Source of the DNA: MFD01213-c1 sp963704405
GTDB taxonomy: Bacteria; Planctomycetota; Phycisphaerae; Tepidisphaerales; Tepidisphaeraceae
DNA: 64,000 bases
Assembly: GCA_963704405.1 (NCBI GenBank)
Contig: OY969903.1
Span: 2,976,001-3,040,000, forward strand
Direction of reading: 5' to 3'
Shown here: positions 14,742 to 22,099 of the stretch, piece after piece
Layout of the letters: each line of letters starts with the position of its first letter
Position numbering within the stretch: the stretch's first letter is position 1
Program-made: the position numbers and the translations under genes
Notes under the pieces: model-generated
Database searches by the model: none
The model's input: the letters and a program-made list of their open reading frames with translations, nothing else
Told to the model about the DNA's origin: nothing

Positions 14742-16409
14742 ATGGAGTGGATCGAGGGCGAACCACTCAACACTTACATCGCCAAGAATCTCGGACAGCC
14801 ACATAAACTTTTGCAGTTGAGCCGCGACTGGTCGGAAATGATGGCATCCTTGCGTGCAGCCCAAATCGCGCACGGCGATCTACAGCACGGTAATATCTTG
14901 GTGACACCGACCGGCCTTCGCCTCATTGACTATGACGGCATGTACGTCCCTTCTTTGAATGGTTGTGTAAGTCACGAAGAGGGTCATCGGAACTATCAGC
15001 ACCCGGAGCGCACAGGTCGTGATTTCGGGCCATATCTCGATAACTTTTCAGCGTGGGTAATTTTCTCATCTGTAATGCTCGTTGCCCTGGAACCAAGACT
15101 GTGGCAATTGCTGAAAGGGGGCGACGAATGCCTATTGTTTCGCCGTGACGACTTTAAACGACCGGACCGGTCTAGCGCATTTCAGGTATTGGAGAGCAGT
15201 AGCCCCGAAGTAAAAGCCCTCGCCGGACAGTTTCGCTCACTGCTCTCAATGCCTTTGCGACAAATTCCGGCTTTGGACGGACGGGTAGTCGTGCAAACGA
15301 CACCTGCGCCACAACGGACGACAGTCCCAGGAGCGGTTCCGGACTGGCTCGCTGGCCACATCGCGCCAATGAGCCAAAGCACCGCAGTGGCGACAAAGCA
15401 GGTGATCGCGGAAGATGAAGGCCCTGCAATGGTCGCCACAGCCGATTGGATCATCGATCATTTAGTTGATAGCGAAACGCCGATTCCCACGTTGCGAGCT
15501 CATTCGTTCGTTGTCGAACGCCTTGCATTGTTGCTTACACTTTGCGTGAGTGTTGTTGCGGGTTGGAGTGCAGCGGTCAGCTTTATTCCTATCGCGACGG
15601 GAATGGTTTTTATCGCAGTCACGGTCGGGGCATACTCAATTTTATTGATGGCCAGGTATCGACGTGCCTCCGGCATGAAAGAGCGCCGTGAAATCGTGAT
15701 TTCGCTGAGAACCGCCCGGGACACAGCCGAACGACAACAAGCCGAGATCAAAGTGGCATTGTCGAAACGTAAGAAACTAGCTTTACCTTTGGAAGCATTG
15801 GAAGCCGAATTTCGCGCGTTGCCAGCGAAAATCAATGAGGAAATTTTTGCCATGCAGGTCCGTATTGATGGCATCCATGGATCTTATTCGAATAAACGAC
15901 AGGAACTGGCTGACGAAGAGTCTCAAGCGATTCGCCATGTCGAGGACGAGGCCCGTCGTCGCCTGGGACCGTTGCAGATCGAACGAAATGGCATTGATCA
16001 GAAGGAACGCACAGAAGTGGCAAAAGCCATAAACGCAGTGCAAGAGGCTTACATCAACAGTCGGCTTGCCAACGCCACTATTGATGGCGCGAGTCTCATG
16101 GGGATTGGTCCAAAATTGAAAGCGACGCTGAAAGCCCACGGAATTTATTCTGCACGTGATGTAGACTCTTGGAGAATTCGAAATGTAAGAGGAATCGGAG
16201 AGGCAAAGCAAGCGGAACTGATGGCCTGGAGAAGTCAGATCATTTATGACACACCCGTGCAAGCGTCGCTTTCGAGAGACCAAGAATTAAACATCCGCAA
16301 CCAGTTTGTCAGGCGGAGAAACGAATTAGATCAACAGTTGCGCCAATCGAAGAGTCAGAGCGGCGGCAACGCCAAGCCGCGCTCGATCGATTCACGCAGA
16401 GCCAAATGA
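14742..16409 (+). CDS. Kinase-like / helix-hairpin-helix protein, 5'-truncated
   Basis: The reading frame starts at the hinge of a protein-kinase-like fold (in-frame YPILK lies just before the ATG, then MEWIEGEPLNTYI) and contains IAHGDLQHGNILVTPTGLRL followed by IDYDGM, the catalytic-loop and metal-binding motifs. The N-lobe with the ATP-binding lysine is missing, and an in-frame stop lies at 14706. After the C-lobe come two hydrophobic segments (LLLTLCVSVVAGWSAAVSF and the next stretch), a coiled coil, and a helix-hairpin-helix pair (LMGIGPKLKATLKAHGIYSA, VRGIGEAKQAELMAW). Similar kinases occur in bacterial signalling clusters with phosphatase and vWA partners, none of which is here. The gene looks inactive. 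Confidence 0.6.
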   Translation: MEWIEGEPLNTYIAKNLGQPHKLLQLSRDWSEMMASLRAAQIAHGDLQHGNILVTPTGLRLIDYDGMYVPSLNGCVSHEEGHRNYQHPERTGRDFGPYLDNFSAWVIFSSVMLVALEPRLWQLLKGGDECLLFRRDDFKRPDRSSAFQVLESSSPEVKALAGQFRSLLSMPLRQIPALDGRVVVQTTPAPQRTTVPGAVPDWLAGHIAPMSQSTAVATKQVIAEDEGPAMVATADWIIDHLVDSETPIPTLRAHSFVVERLALLLTLCVSVVAGWSAAVSFIPIATGMVFIAVTVGAYSILLMARYRRASGMKERREIVISLRTARDTAERQQAEIKVALSKRKKLALPLEALEAEFRALPAKINEEIFAMQVRIDGIHGSYSNKRQELADEESQAIRHVEDEARRRLGPLQIERNGIDQKERTEVAKAINAVQEAYINSRLANATIDGASLMGIGPKLKATLKAHGIYSARDVDSWRIRNVRGIGEAKQAELMAWRSQIIYDTPVQASLSRDQELNIRNQFVRRRNELDQQLRQSKSQSGGNAKPRSIDSRRAK

Positions 16410-16699
16410 GGCTAGATGAGTCAGAGCGGCAAGAAACAAGAACACACGAAGCTGCGATTCAAGCCATACATGCAAAATTGCAAAGTGAACGGCATCGGAT
16501 TGATGCCGAGTACAGGCACCTAAAGGTAAAACTCGCATCAGTCCAAAAGGAATACAATCAGAGGCTCGGCGAGATGAATCGCAATGCAACGCAACAACGA
16601 TTTGTCGTATGCAAACTTGAAAAAGAATTGCATCGGTATCACGGAGTGTCGCCACAGCGATATCTCACAAGAATCATCGGACTACGCCAGGCAGGCTAA
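16406..16699 (+). CDS. Coiled-coil continuation of the kinase-like protein in another frame
   Basis: This 97-aa frame (MRLDESERQETRTHEAAIQ...) overlaps the previous stop as ATGA. Upstream in the same frame the sequence reads RRQRQAALDRFTQSQMRLDE, which continues the heptad-like pattern of the preceding protein (RRRNELDQQLRQ) better than that protein's own last residues do. I infer a one-base frameshift near 16345-16370, so the original protein probably ended at 16699. A stand-alone small coiled-coil protein is the alternative. Confidence 0.45.
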   Translation: MRLDESERQETRTHEAAIQAIHAKLQSERHRIDAEYRHLKVKLASVQKEYNQRLGEMNRNATQQRFVVCKLEKELHRYHGVSPQRYLTRIIGLRQAG

Positions 16700-16713
16700 A
16701 AAGTTGAGAAACA

Positions 16714-17013
16714 ATGAAATTCGGATTTCGAAGACCATCGTTGCGAAAGAGCATTGCAGCGCGCACGTCTGTTAAAAGATACGTTCGCCATTCTCTCGGC
16801 TTCAAAGCTCCTCGTGGGTGGGGATGGCTAACCAATTCGAAAAAGGCTGCTTACAACCGGATGTATTATCGAACGACGTTCGGCTGGCAAGACTTATTCA
16901 AAATTCGAGGGCGAAGACAAGCATCGCAAGGCTGCCTTGTGACAATTATCCTCGCAGTCGGTCTTGTGTGCAGTGTTCTTGCTGGTGTTTCAATAGCTCA
17001 CTTTCTCACTTGA
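16714..17013 (+). CDS. Small basic protein with C-terminal membrane segment, unknown
   Basis: A 99-aa protein rich in Arg and Lys (KFGFRRPSLRKSIAARTSVK), followed by GWGWLTNSKKAAYNRMYYRT and a hydrophobic C-terminal helix (CLVTIILAVGLVCSVLAGVS) that probably anchors it in the inner membrane. The AAYNRxYxRT block recurs in small uncharacterised proteins of mobile DNA, from memory. No function is assigned. Confidence 0.5.
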   Translation: MKFGFRRPSLRKSIAARTSVKRYVRHSLGFKAPRGWGWLTNSKKAAYNRMYYRTTFGWQDLFKIRGRRQASQGCLVTIILAVGLVCSVLAGVSIAHFLT

Positions 17014-17155
17014 TTCGGATCATTTTAAACACTTACGCTCAGTCACAGGGAGCAACTAGACAGAGCAATCATGGACCGAGGGGTGCGGATTGCAACATCG
17101 ATCGCAAAAGAACAACGAACCTCCCTCGTAACTCTAACGCAATACAGGTTTAGGA

Positions 17156-17656
17156 ATGAAAAGTGATACAACGCCTAGAGGTTGTTTAGGCTTCCTGTTC
17201 AAGCTATTCACAGGCGATGAACAAGATGAAAAGCAGGCCGCCTTCCCAAAAATCCAAATCAACAAATATTTCATCTCCGACGCCGAAGCCGACTTTTTCC
17301 GAGTTCTTACACGCGTCGTCAGTGATCGTGGACATATCTTAGCTCAGGTGTCCCTAAAGCAACTCTTTTGGCTTCCTGGCAGAAACCAAGACACTCCCGG
17401 ACGTGCGACGTGGCAGAACAAAATAAACCAAAAAGCTGTTGATTTCGTCGTCTGTGACCCGGCCACGCTTCGACCGTTGCTTGCCATCGAATTGGATGAA
17501 CCATCACATACTCGAGCCGACCGGATCATACGAGATGAAGAATTGAAAAAAATGTTCGAGGCCGCTGGACTCGTGCTACTTCGCGAGCCCACATGCCGTA
17601 CGTACGACACCCGGCAACTCGCACAAAGAGTATTGCCACATCTTGGCACACAATAA
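17156..17656 (+). CDS. DUF2726 domain protein (predicted nuclease-like)
   Basis: The 166-aa protein matches DUF2726: FFRVLTRVVSDRGHILAQVSLKQLFW, then KINQKAVDFVVCD, RPLLAIELDEPSH and a final LVLLREP strand. The VDFVVCD...LAIELD arrangement resembles a restriction-endonuclease-like (PD-(D/E)xK) core. A short N-terminal segment (CLGFLFKLF) may contact the membrane. Such proteins are scattered through defence and mobile regions, but the target is unknown. It stands alone, between the truncated kinase gene and the serine recombinase. Confidence 0.7.
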   Translation: MKSDTTPRGCLGFLFKLFTGDEQDEKQAAFPKIQINKYFISDAEADFFRVLTRVVSDRGHILAQVSLKQLFWLPGRNQDTPGRATWQNKINQKAVDFVVCDPATLRPLLAIELDEPSHTRADRIIRDEELKKMFEAAGLVLLREPTCRTYDTRQLAQRVLPHLGTQ

Positions 17657-17773
17657 CGATCTAGGGTTCCTGGGACTCGCGCGTCCCCGCGCGGAATAAA
17701 TATCTCCATTCCACGGCGCAACCAAGCCATTTTATACTTGCTGTATCCTCTACAATCGCGCTAGAATGGCCGC

Positions 17774-19390
17774 ATGACCAACAACGCATATTTTCTCTAT
17801 GCCCGCAAGTCAACCGACGACGGCACCCGTCAAGTCAGAAGCATCGTCGATCAGCTTGCCGAAGGCCGCGATCTCGCCGCCCGCGAGGGATTGGTCATCC
17901 TCGAAGCCTTGGTCGAGAAGCAAACCGCGAAGAAGCCGGGCCGTCCGGTCTTCAACGAGATGCTCGACCGGATAGAGAAGGGCGAAGCTGCTGGCATCAT
18001 CGCCTGGCACCCCGACCGTCTTGCTCGGAACTCACTCGACGGCGGCAGGATCATTTGGCTCGTCGATACCGGCAAGATTCTCGACCTGAAGTTCCCGAGC
18101 TACCGCTTCGACGTGACGCCCCAGGGCAAGCTCTCCCTCGCCATCGAATTTGGCATCAGCAAGTATTACGTGGACAAGCTTTCGGAAGACATCAAGCGGG
18201 GCCAGAGCCGGAAACTGAAAGACGGCCTGTGGCCGAAGATCGCACCGCTCGGCTACAAGAACGACCACGCCACGAAACGGATCGTGCCCGATCCGGTCAA
18301 GGCCCCGCTCATCCGCAAGGCCTTCACCATGTACGCGACCGGCGACTATACACTGCGGCAAGTGAAGAATGCCTTGAATGACCTTGGCCTGGTTGGCATC
18401 AAGGGCGGAACGCTCTGGGTCGCGAACTACCAATACATCCTCAAGAACCCGGTGTACTACGGCACGATGCGATATGGCGGGGAATACTACGAGGGAAAGC
18501 ACGAGCCCTTGATTACCAAAGCCCTGTTCGACCAAGCCCAAGCGGTGATGAGCGAGAAATCCAAGCCGAAATCAAACAACCGGAAGCCCTACCTCTATCG
18601 CGGCATGTTCCACTGCGGCGAATGCGGTCGCCTTGTGACGACTGAGACACAGAAGGGCCACAACTACCTTCGCTGCTCGAAGTGGGAAGTCACATGTTCG
18701 CAGCGGTACGTAAGGGAAGAGAAGATCACCGAGGCTGTCGCCGATGCGATCGGGCTTGTGGCGTTGCCAGTGGAATGGACGGACTGGCTACTCGCGAAGA
18801 CCGATGAGGAAGCCGAAGTGGCAAAGGCAGATACTGTGGGGATCGTTCACGATCTCAAAGACAAAATCAAAGAAGCCGATATGCGGCTCGACCGCCTCAT
18901 GGCGGCCTATATCGACCGGGTTGTTACCCTGCCGGAATACAAAACGGCTAAGAACAAGATGCTGGATGAGAAGCGGATTCTTGCTGAAAACCTCGCCTCA
19001 GTTGAGGACGAGCGTTCACACGCCTTCGAACCGCTGAAATCCTTTATTTTGGCTGTAAAACACGCCAAAACGCTCGGAGAGACGGGAAAACCGGAGGAAC
19101 AACGCGATTTCTTCAAAACCATCACTTCGAACCCAAACGTGTTCAATCGGGAGCTTCGGTTTGAACCACGCGGAGCGTGGCAACTCGTTATCCGACAAGG
19201 CTCTTTTGTCCAACAGAACACCGCGCCCGCGATAGCGGGCGCGGTGTTTCTTGGTGAAACTCACCATGTCGTTCAAATGCGGAGAGGGGGAGAGTCGAAA
19301 CGGCTCAAACCCACAAACTCCTATTATCCCTCTATTTACATCTTAAAGCTAGCGATTTCAAGGATTTGGCACGTCTCGTTGATGTGCTGA
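17774..19390 (+). CDS. Large serine recombinase / site-specific integrase
   Basis: The N-terminal resolvase domain reads YFLYARKSTDD with the nucleophile Ser and IIAWHPDRLARNSLDGG around residues 77-92. It is followed by the recombinase domain (GQSRKLKDGLWPKIAPLGYK), a zinc-ribbon (FHCGECGRLV...RCSKWEVTC) and a long coiled coil (KDKIKEADMRLDRLMAAYI), the order typical of large serine integrases. The last residues (RRGGESKRLKPTNS...) are encoded by DNA that includes and follows a tRNA-Ser-like attachment core at 19280-19299. The C-terminal tail therefore seems to have been replaced when the neighbouring element integrated. It would have mobilised a separate element to the left. Confidence 0.9.
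   Translation: MTNNAYFLYARKSTDDGTRQVRSIVDQLAEGRDLAAREGLVILEALVEKQTAKKPGRPVFNEMLDRIEKGEAAGIIAWHPDRLARNSLDGGRIIWLVDTGKILDLKFPSYRFDVTPQGKLSLAIEFGISKYYVDKLSEDIKRGQSRKLKDGLWPKIAPLGYKNDHATKRIVPDPVKAPLIRKAFTMYATGDYTLRQVKNALNDLGLVGIKGGTLWVANYQYILKNPVYYGTMRYGGEYYEGKHEPLITKALFDQAQAVMSEKSKPKSNNRKPYLYRGMFHCGECGRLVTTETQKGHNYLRCSKWEVTCSQRYVREEKITEAVADAIGLVALPVEWTDWLLAKTDEEAEVAKADTVGIVHDLKDKIKEADMRLDRLMAAYIDRVVTLPEYKTAKNKMLDEKRILAENLASVEDERSHAFEPLKSFILAVKHAKTLGETGKPEEQRDFFKTITSNPNVFNRELRFEPRGAWQLVIRQGSFVQQNTAPAIAGAVFLGETHHVVQMRRGGESKRLKPTNSYYPSIYILKLAISRIWHVSLMC
19280..19299 (+). other. Attachment site (left junction) of the 38-kb element
   Basis: CGGAGAGGGGGAGA followed by one mismatch and TCGAA matches the antisense 3' end of the tRNA-Ser gene at 57479-57498 at 19 of 20 positions and in the same orientation. 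This is the expected duplicated core of an element inserted into a tRNA gene. Confidence 0.7.
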
Positions 19391-19423
19391 ACCTACACGG
19401 TTTTTTACCATGTTTTGACGGAC

Positions 19424-19445
19424 TTTGAGGGCAATTTGAGGGCAA
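19424..19445 (+). repeat. Tandem 11-bp repeat, probable integrase arm sites (left end)
   Basis: Two perfect head-to-tail copies of TTTGAGGGCAA. The same tandem pair, lacking only its first base, is at 57383-57403 near the right junction, inside the integrase gene. Short direct repeats in both attP arms are typical of arm-type binding sites of tyrosine integrases. Confidence 0.65.
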
Positions 19446-19493
19446 TCGCGCGCTATTTTCAGAAACCAACCTCGTGACGAAAAGGAGAATCAT

Positions 19494-19982
19494 ATGAAGC
19501 GTTTTCAGACATTGAGTTCCCAGTTTAGCAGCGTCAATCTTTTGACCGTGATGATTCTGTGCGCGTTGACATTCGGCATCATGGGATGTGACGGGGGCGT
19601 TGGCGAAGTCGCCGTGATAGACGCCGCCGCGACAGACGCCGCCGCTGCCGCGGCAACAGATGTCGCTGCCGAAACGGCTGCTGACGCCGTGACGGAAACC
19701 GCAATTGGCGGTACCACAAATATTGCGCTCGATCTCGGTGGTGACATTATCACCGTTGAACCGTTTTGCCCTGTTTTAGAAACAGGTGATGGCGCTGAGG
19801 ACATGGTTGTCGGCCTGAGATCTACTAACCCCTCTGGCACGACAGTAAGCGAACTAGACAACAAAGCCGGCGACCTCCGGATGGTTGCGATGACGACACG
19901 AAAAATTTTCCGGCTAGAAGCGGCATTTTTGGACATTCAAAACAAGCGATTGATCGTAAAAGCTGTTGAAAACAAAAGGTGA
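19494..19982 (+). CDS. Ala-rich lipoprotein
   Basis: A 162-aa protein with a lipoprotein signal: a charged start (MKRFQTLSSQ), a hydrophobic stretch (LLTVMILCALTFGIMGC) and a lipobox ending at the Cys around residue 32. An Ala/Thr-rich region (AATDAAAAAATDVAAETAAD) follows, which may be a flexible linker, and then a short domain without recognisable similarity. An AAGGAG ribosome site precedes the ATG. It is the first gene inside the left end of the element. Function unknown. Confidence 0.65.
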   Translation: MKRFQTLSSQFSSVNLLTVMILCALTFGIMGCDGGVGEVAVIDAAATDAAAAAATDVAAETAADAVTETAIGGTTNIALDLGGDIITVEPFCPVLETGDGAEDMVVGLRSTNPSGTTVSELDNKAGDLRMVAMTTRKIFRLEAAFLDIQNKRLIVKAVENKR

Positions 19983-20471
19983 GGCAACGACTTGGAGGTC
20001 TTTCAGGCTTGGCGACAGAGTCATAAGTGATTTGCAACAATCGAAAAAGACCAAGTTCACCGGTGCGGACGAGAAGCCAGTCGTATTTGAAGTCCAGCGG
20101 TGATTGGGCCTTAGCGACAAGATCAAGCCGATGGGGAGTCGACAGACTCCGGCCCGCGAATCCCGACATACCCTGAGTGAGCGCCGGCTCGGATGCGGAA
20201 GGTGTCGTATTCGCGTTCAACTGAGTGTGACTCGCTCTTATCTGGTCAAAGGAGAAGTCTCCGGAAAACGTAGAGGCTAACCCTCGGTTCCGAAGCTACT
20301 TCTCTAAACCAGAAGCACTTGCGAATACGAGCGTTACGATTCGCATAGTTTACATAATTTCACATATTTGTCAAGAGTTTAGTACGGGTTTAGTACGGAA
20401 ATTTTGCAACATATATGTTGTTTGGAGTAATCACGATCATAAATCCCCGGTACAGGTTATACCGGAGGCCG
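19983..20471. other. Intergenic region with tandem repeat and palindrome
   Basis: No gene is supported. The right part is AT-rich and holds a perfect tandem pair of GTTTAGTACGG at 20377-20398 and a perfect 14-bp palindrome CAACATATATGTTG at 20407-20420. The repeat pair has the same 11-bp length as the integrase arm repeats 950 bp away but a different sequence. The region lies downstream of the ImmA/IrrE-like gene. Confidence 0.5.
20377..20398 (+). repeat. Tandem 11-bp repeat GTTTAGTACGG x2
   Basis: Two exact head-to-tail copies in an AT-rich intergenic region between the lipoprotein gene and the end of the ImmA/IrrE-like gene. Possible binding site of an integrase or regulator; no direct evidence. 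Confidence 0.55.
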
Positions 20472-21089
20472 CTACGATCCTCGGCGGTGTCGCAAAATTC
20501 TCTTGTAAACAGGCTCACCAAAGATGTTCTCTTCCAGCTTCTTCCACTGAATACGATCCAGGCTTCCAGCGGGAGCCAAGCCAAAAAAGAGCGCGCGTTT
20601 TGCCAAGCCCGTATAACTCAAGGTTGTTCGCGTATCGTGTTTAAGGTGAACAATAGTTTCCGGACAGCATTTGCCGGCCGTTATTCCTTTGGCGGCGAGG
20701 GCGTCGATAAAATCCTGTTCGGGGAAAATGAATTCCGCGGCGAAGATCTCCGCGCCAATCTCGATATGCTCGTTGATATTACGATCGCTGCAACACGCTA
20801 CCGGACGATCACGATCAACAAGATGGTGTTTGAGTTCGTGCGCCATCGTAAAAACCATGGGATCTTCCGGCAAGCGTTTCGCCAGCATCACGGTTGCGCC
20901 AAGGTCGTCGTTAAAATAAGCGCCGCGAACCTCGCGAAGCCGGTGCGGCCATAGATCGATTTTAATCTTTTGATCACGATAAATTGTTCGGAGATGTGAC
21001 TTCTGCACACGGGGAGATTCAAGGCCATATTTAGCACGCATTTCCCGTGCGAGTTCTTTCATTTCGTTGTAATACACGGATCGGTTCAC
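20472..21089 (-). CDS. ImmA/IrrE-family metallopeptidase
   Basis: The 205-aa protein contains MAHELKHHLVD, the HExxH zinc site (around residue 85), and a further downstream helix with NEHIEIGAEIFAAEFIFPE, matching the gluzincin ImmA/IrrE family. Family members cleave XRE-type repressors in response to a signal, as ImmA does with ImmR and IrrE with DdrO. The start is GTG at 21089 with GGAGG just upstream. The preceding gene, 30 bp away, is an XRE repressor, so the pair forms a repressor-protease switch. The divergent ubiquitin-like operon carries matching operator sequences and is the likely target. Confidence 0.85.
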   Translation of the reverse strand: MNRSVYYNEMKELAREMRAKYGLESPRVQKSHLRTIYRDQKIKIDLWPHRLREVRGAYFNDDLGATVMLAKRLPEDPMVFTMAHELKHHLVDRDRPVACCSDRNINEHIEIGAEIFAAEFIFPEQDFIDALAAKGITAGKCCPETIVHLKHDTRTTLSYTGLAKRALFFGLAPAGSLDRIQWKKLEENIFGEPVYKRILRHRRGS

Positions 21090-21119
21090 GCTTGACTCCT
21101 CCCTGGATGGGGCGGGCTT

Positions 21120-21497
21120 TCATCCCTGCGGTCTCCCTACCTTTTTCTTAACGGCCATACTTCCCATCAGGGCACGAGCCCTGCGATATTCAGCGTATTT
21201 CTGCAACTCATCAATGTCATCTTCCGGCAGGTCTTTCGCAGCTCGAAGCAACGCCGTGACCTTTGACTCCGCCGGTTCATCATCTTTTGGAAAAAACTCG
21301 AGGATGGACACTCTAAAAAACCGACTTAATGCGTCGAGGTCTTCTAGGCTGGGGCGATATGTGCCTGTTTCCCAACGAGAAACTGTATTCCCGGCCATCT
21401 TGAGCGATTTCGCAAGCTCCTCTTGCGAAATGCCGTTTCCGCCGTAGTTGTTACGTAACTGGCGAATCCGTTCACCGACGTAACGAATAAGTTCCAT
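21120..21497 (-). CDS. XRE-family transcriptional repressor
   Basis: The protein has an N-terminal helix-turn-helix (ISQEELAKSLKMAGNTVSRW followed by ETGTYRPSLEDLDALSRFF) and a short acidic tail, about 125 aa in total. I chose the ATG at 21497 because an AGGAG lies six bases before it; the ATG at 21503 would be too close. A perfect palindrome TTTCCTGAATCAGGAAA lies 16 bp before the start and a related site overlaps the promoter of the divergent operon, so it probably represses both itself and that operon. It is followed by the ImmA/IrrE-like protease gene. Confidence 0.85.
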   Translation of the reverse strand: MELIRYVGERIRQLRNNYGGNGISQEELAKSLKMAGNTVSRWETGTYRPSLEDLDALSRFFRVSILEFFPKDDEPAESKVTALLRAAKDLPEDDIDELQKYAEYRRARALMGSMAVKKKVGRPQG

Positions 21498-21512
21498 TCG
21501 CATCTCCTATGG

Positions 21513-21529
21513 TTTCCTGAATCAGGAAA
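21513..21529. promoter_or_regulatory. Operator 1 of the XRE repressor
   Basis: Perfect palindrome TTTCCTGAATCAGGAAA (8-bp arms, 1-bp centre), 16 bp upstream of the XRE start. Its core TCCTGaATCAGGA is matched in large part by a second site at 21575. Autoregulation is the natural reading. Confidence 0.65.
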
Positions 21530-21546
21530 TAATTTTCCTGTTTATG

Positions 21547-21575
21547 TTGACCGTGCTCTGCCGAAAGGATAATAT
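21547..21575 (+). promoter_or_regulatory. Sigma-70-like promoter of the ubiquitin-like operon
   Basis: TTGACC (21547-21552), a 17-bp spacer, and TAATAT (21570-21575) give near-consensus -35 and -10 boxes about 42 bp upstream of the multiubiquitin gene start. Operator 2 begins at the last base of the -10 box. Confidence 0.65.
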
Positions 21576-21587
21576 CCTGTATCGGGA
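21575..21587. promoter_or_regulatory. Operator 2, overlapping the promoter start region
   Basis: TCCTGTATCGGGA is an imperfect palindrome sharing the TCCTG-x-ATC-x-GGA pattern with operator 1. It overlaps the end of the -10 box and the expected transcription start, where repressor binding would block the ubiquitin-like operon. Confidence 0.55.
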
Positions 21588-21616
21588 CAATTGATCAACA
21601 CAAAAAGGAGAATACC

Positions 21617-22099
21617 GTGACTGATACCAGCGACGCAAGCGAAAAGAAGGAACACCATCACAGGGTGCGTATCCACATTGACGAGAAATCCCACGAATCG
21701 CCCAATCCGACTACGGGCGAAGCACTTTATGCGCTCGGCGAGGTGAAGCATGGTCTCGAACTCTTCAGGGAGGTTGATGGCGACCGAGAAGATCCCGGCG
21801 TCGATAGAGGGCCGGAGACCATTCATCTGAAAGAAGACGAACATTTCCACAGCGGCCCCCCAAGGGAAATCACCATAATCGTAAATACCCGCAAGAAGAA
21901 AGTGACAGCCACAAAGTTGGCGTTTATCGAAGTGGTAGCTCTCGCCTATCAGCCTGTGCGTACGGACCCCAAGGTTCTTTACACGGTTACGTACGGACGC
22001 GGCCCTAAAGCGAACCCCGAAGGCGAACTCCTCGCGGGTCACACGGTCAAGCTAAAAGATGGGATGGTGTTTCTTGTCACAGAAACCGATAAATCATAG
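21617..22099 (+). CDS. Multiubiquitin-domain protein (two ubiquitin-like repeats)
   Basis: The 160-aa protein contains two tandem beta-grasp-like repeats. The second (REITIIVNTRKKKVTATKLA ... LYTVTYGRGP ... LLAGHTVKLKDGMVFLVTETDKS) is a clear multiubiquitin domain; the first (HRVRIHIDEKSHESPNPTTG ... LFREVDGDREDP) is a related, more divergent copy. It ends in TDKS without a Gly-Gly tail, as I recall for other members of this prokaryotic family. It would be the protein modifier activated by the downstream E1-like enzyme. The start codon is GTG with AAGGAG in front. It is the first gene of a four-gene operon under an XRE/ImmA-type switch. Confidence 0.85.
   Translation: MTDTSDASEKKEHHHRVRIHIDEKSHESPNPTTGEALYALGEVKHGLELFREVDGDREDPGVDRGPETIHLKEDEHFHSGPPREITIIVNTRKKKVTATKLAFIEVVALAYQPVRTDPKVLYTVTYGRGPKANPEGELLAGHTVKLKDGMVFLVTETDKS

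Noticed and set aside
14454..14873. 139-aa minus-strand frame at the truncated kinase junction
   Set aside because: Antisense to the kinase-like sequence and to the cassette motif; nothing supports it as coding.
19825..20220. 131-aa minus-strand frame over the lipoprotein gene end
   Set aside because: Antisense overlap, no ribosome site, low-complexity translation.
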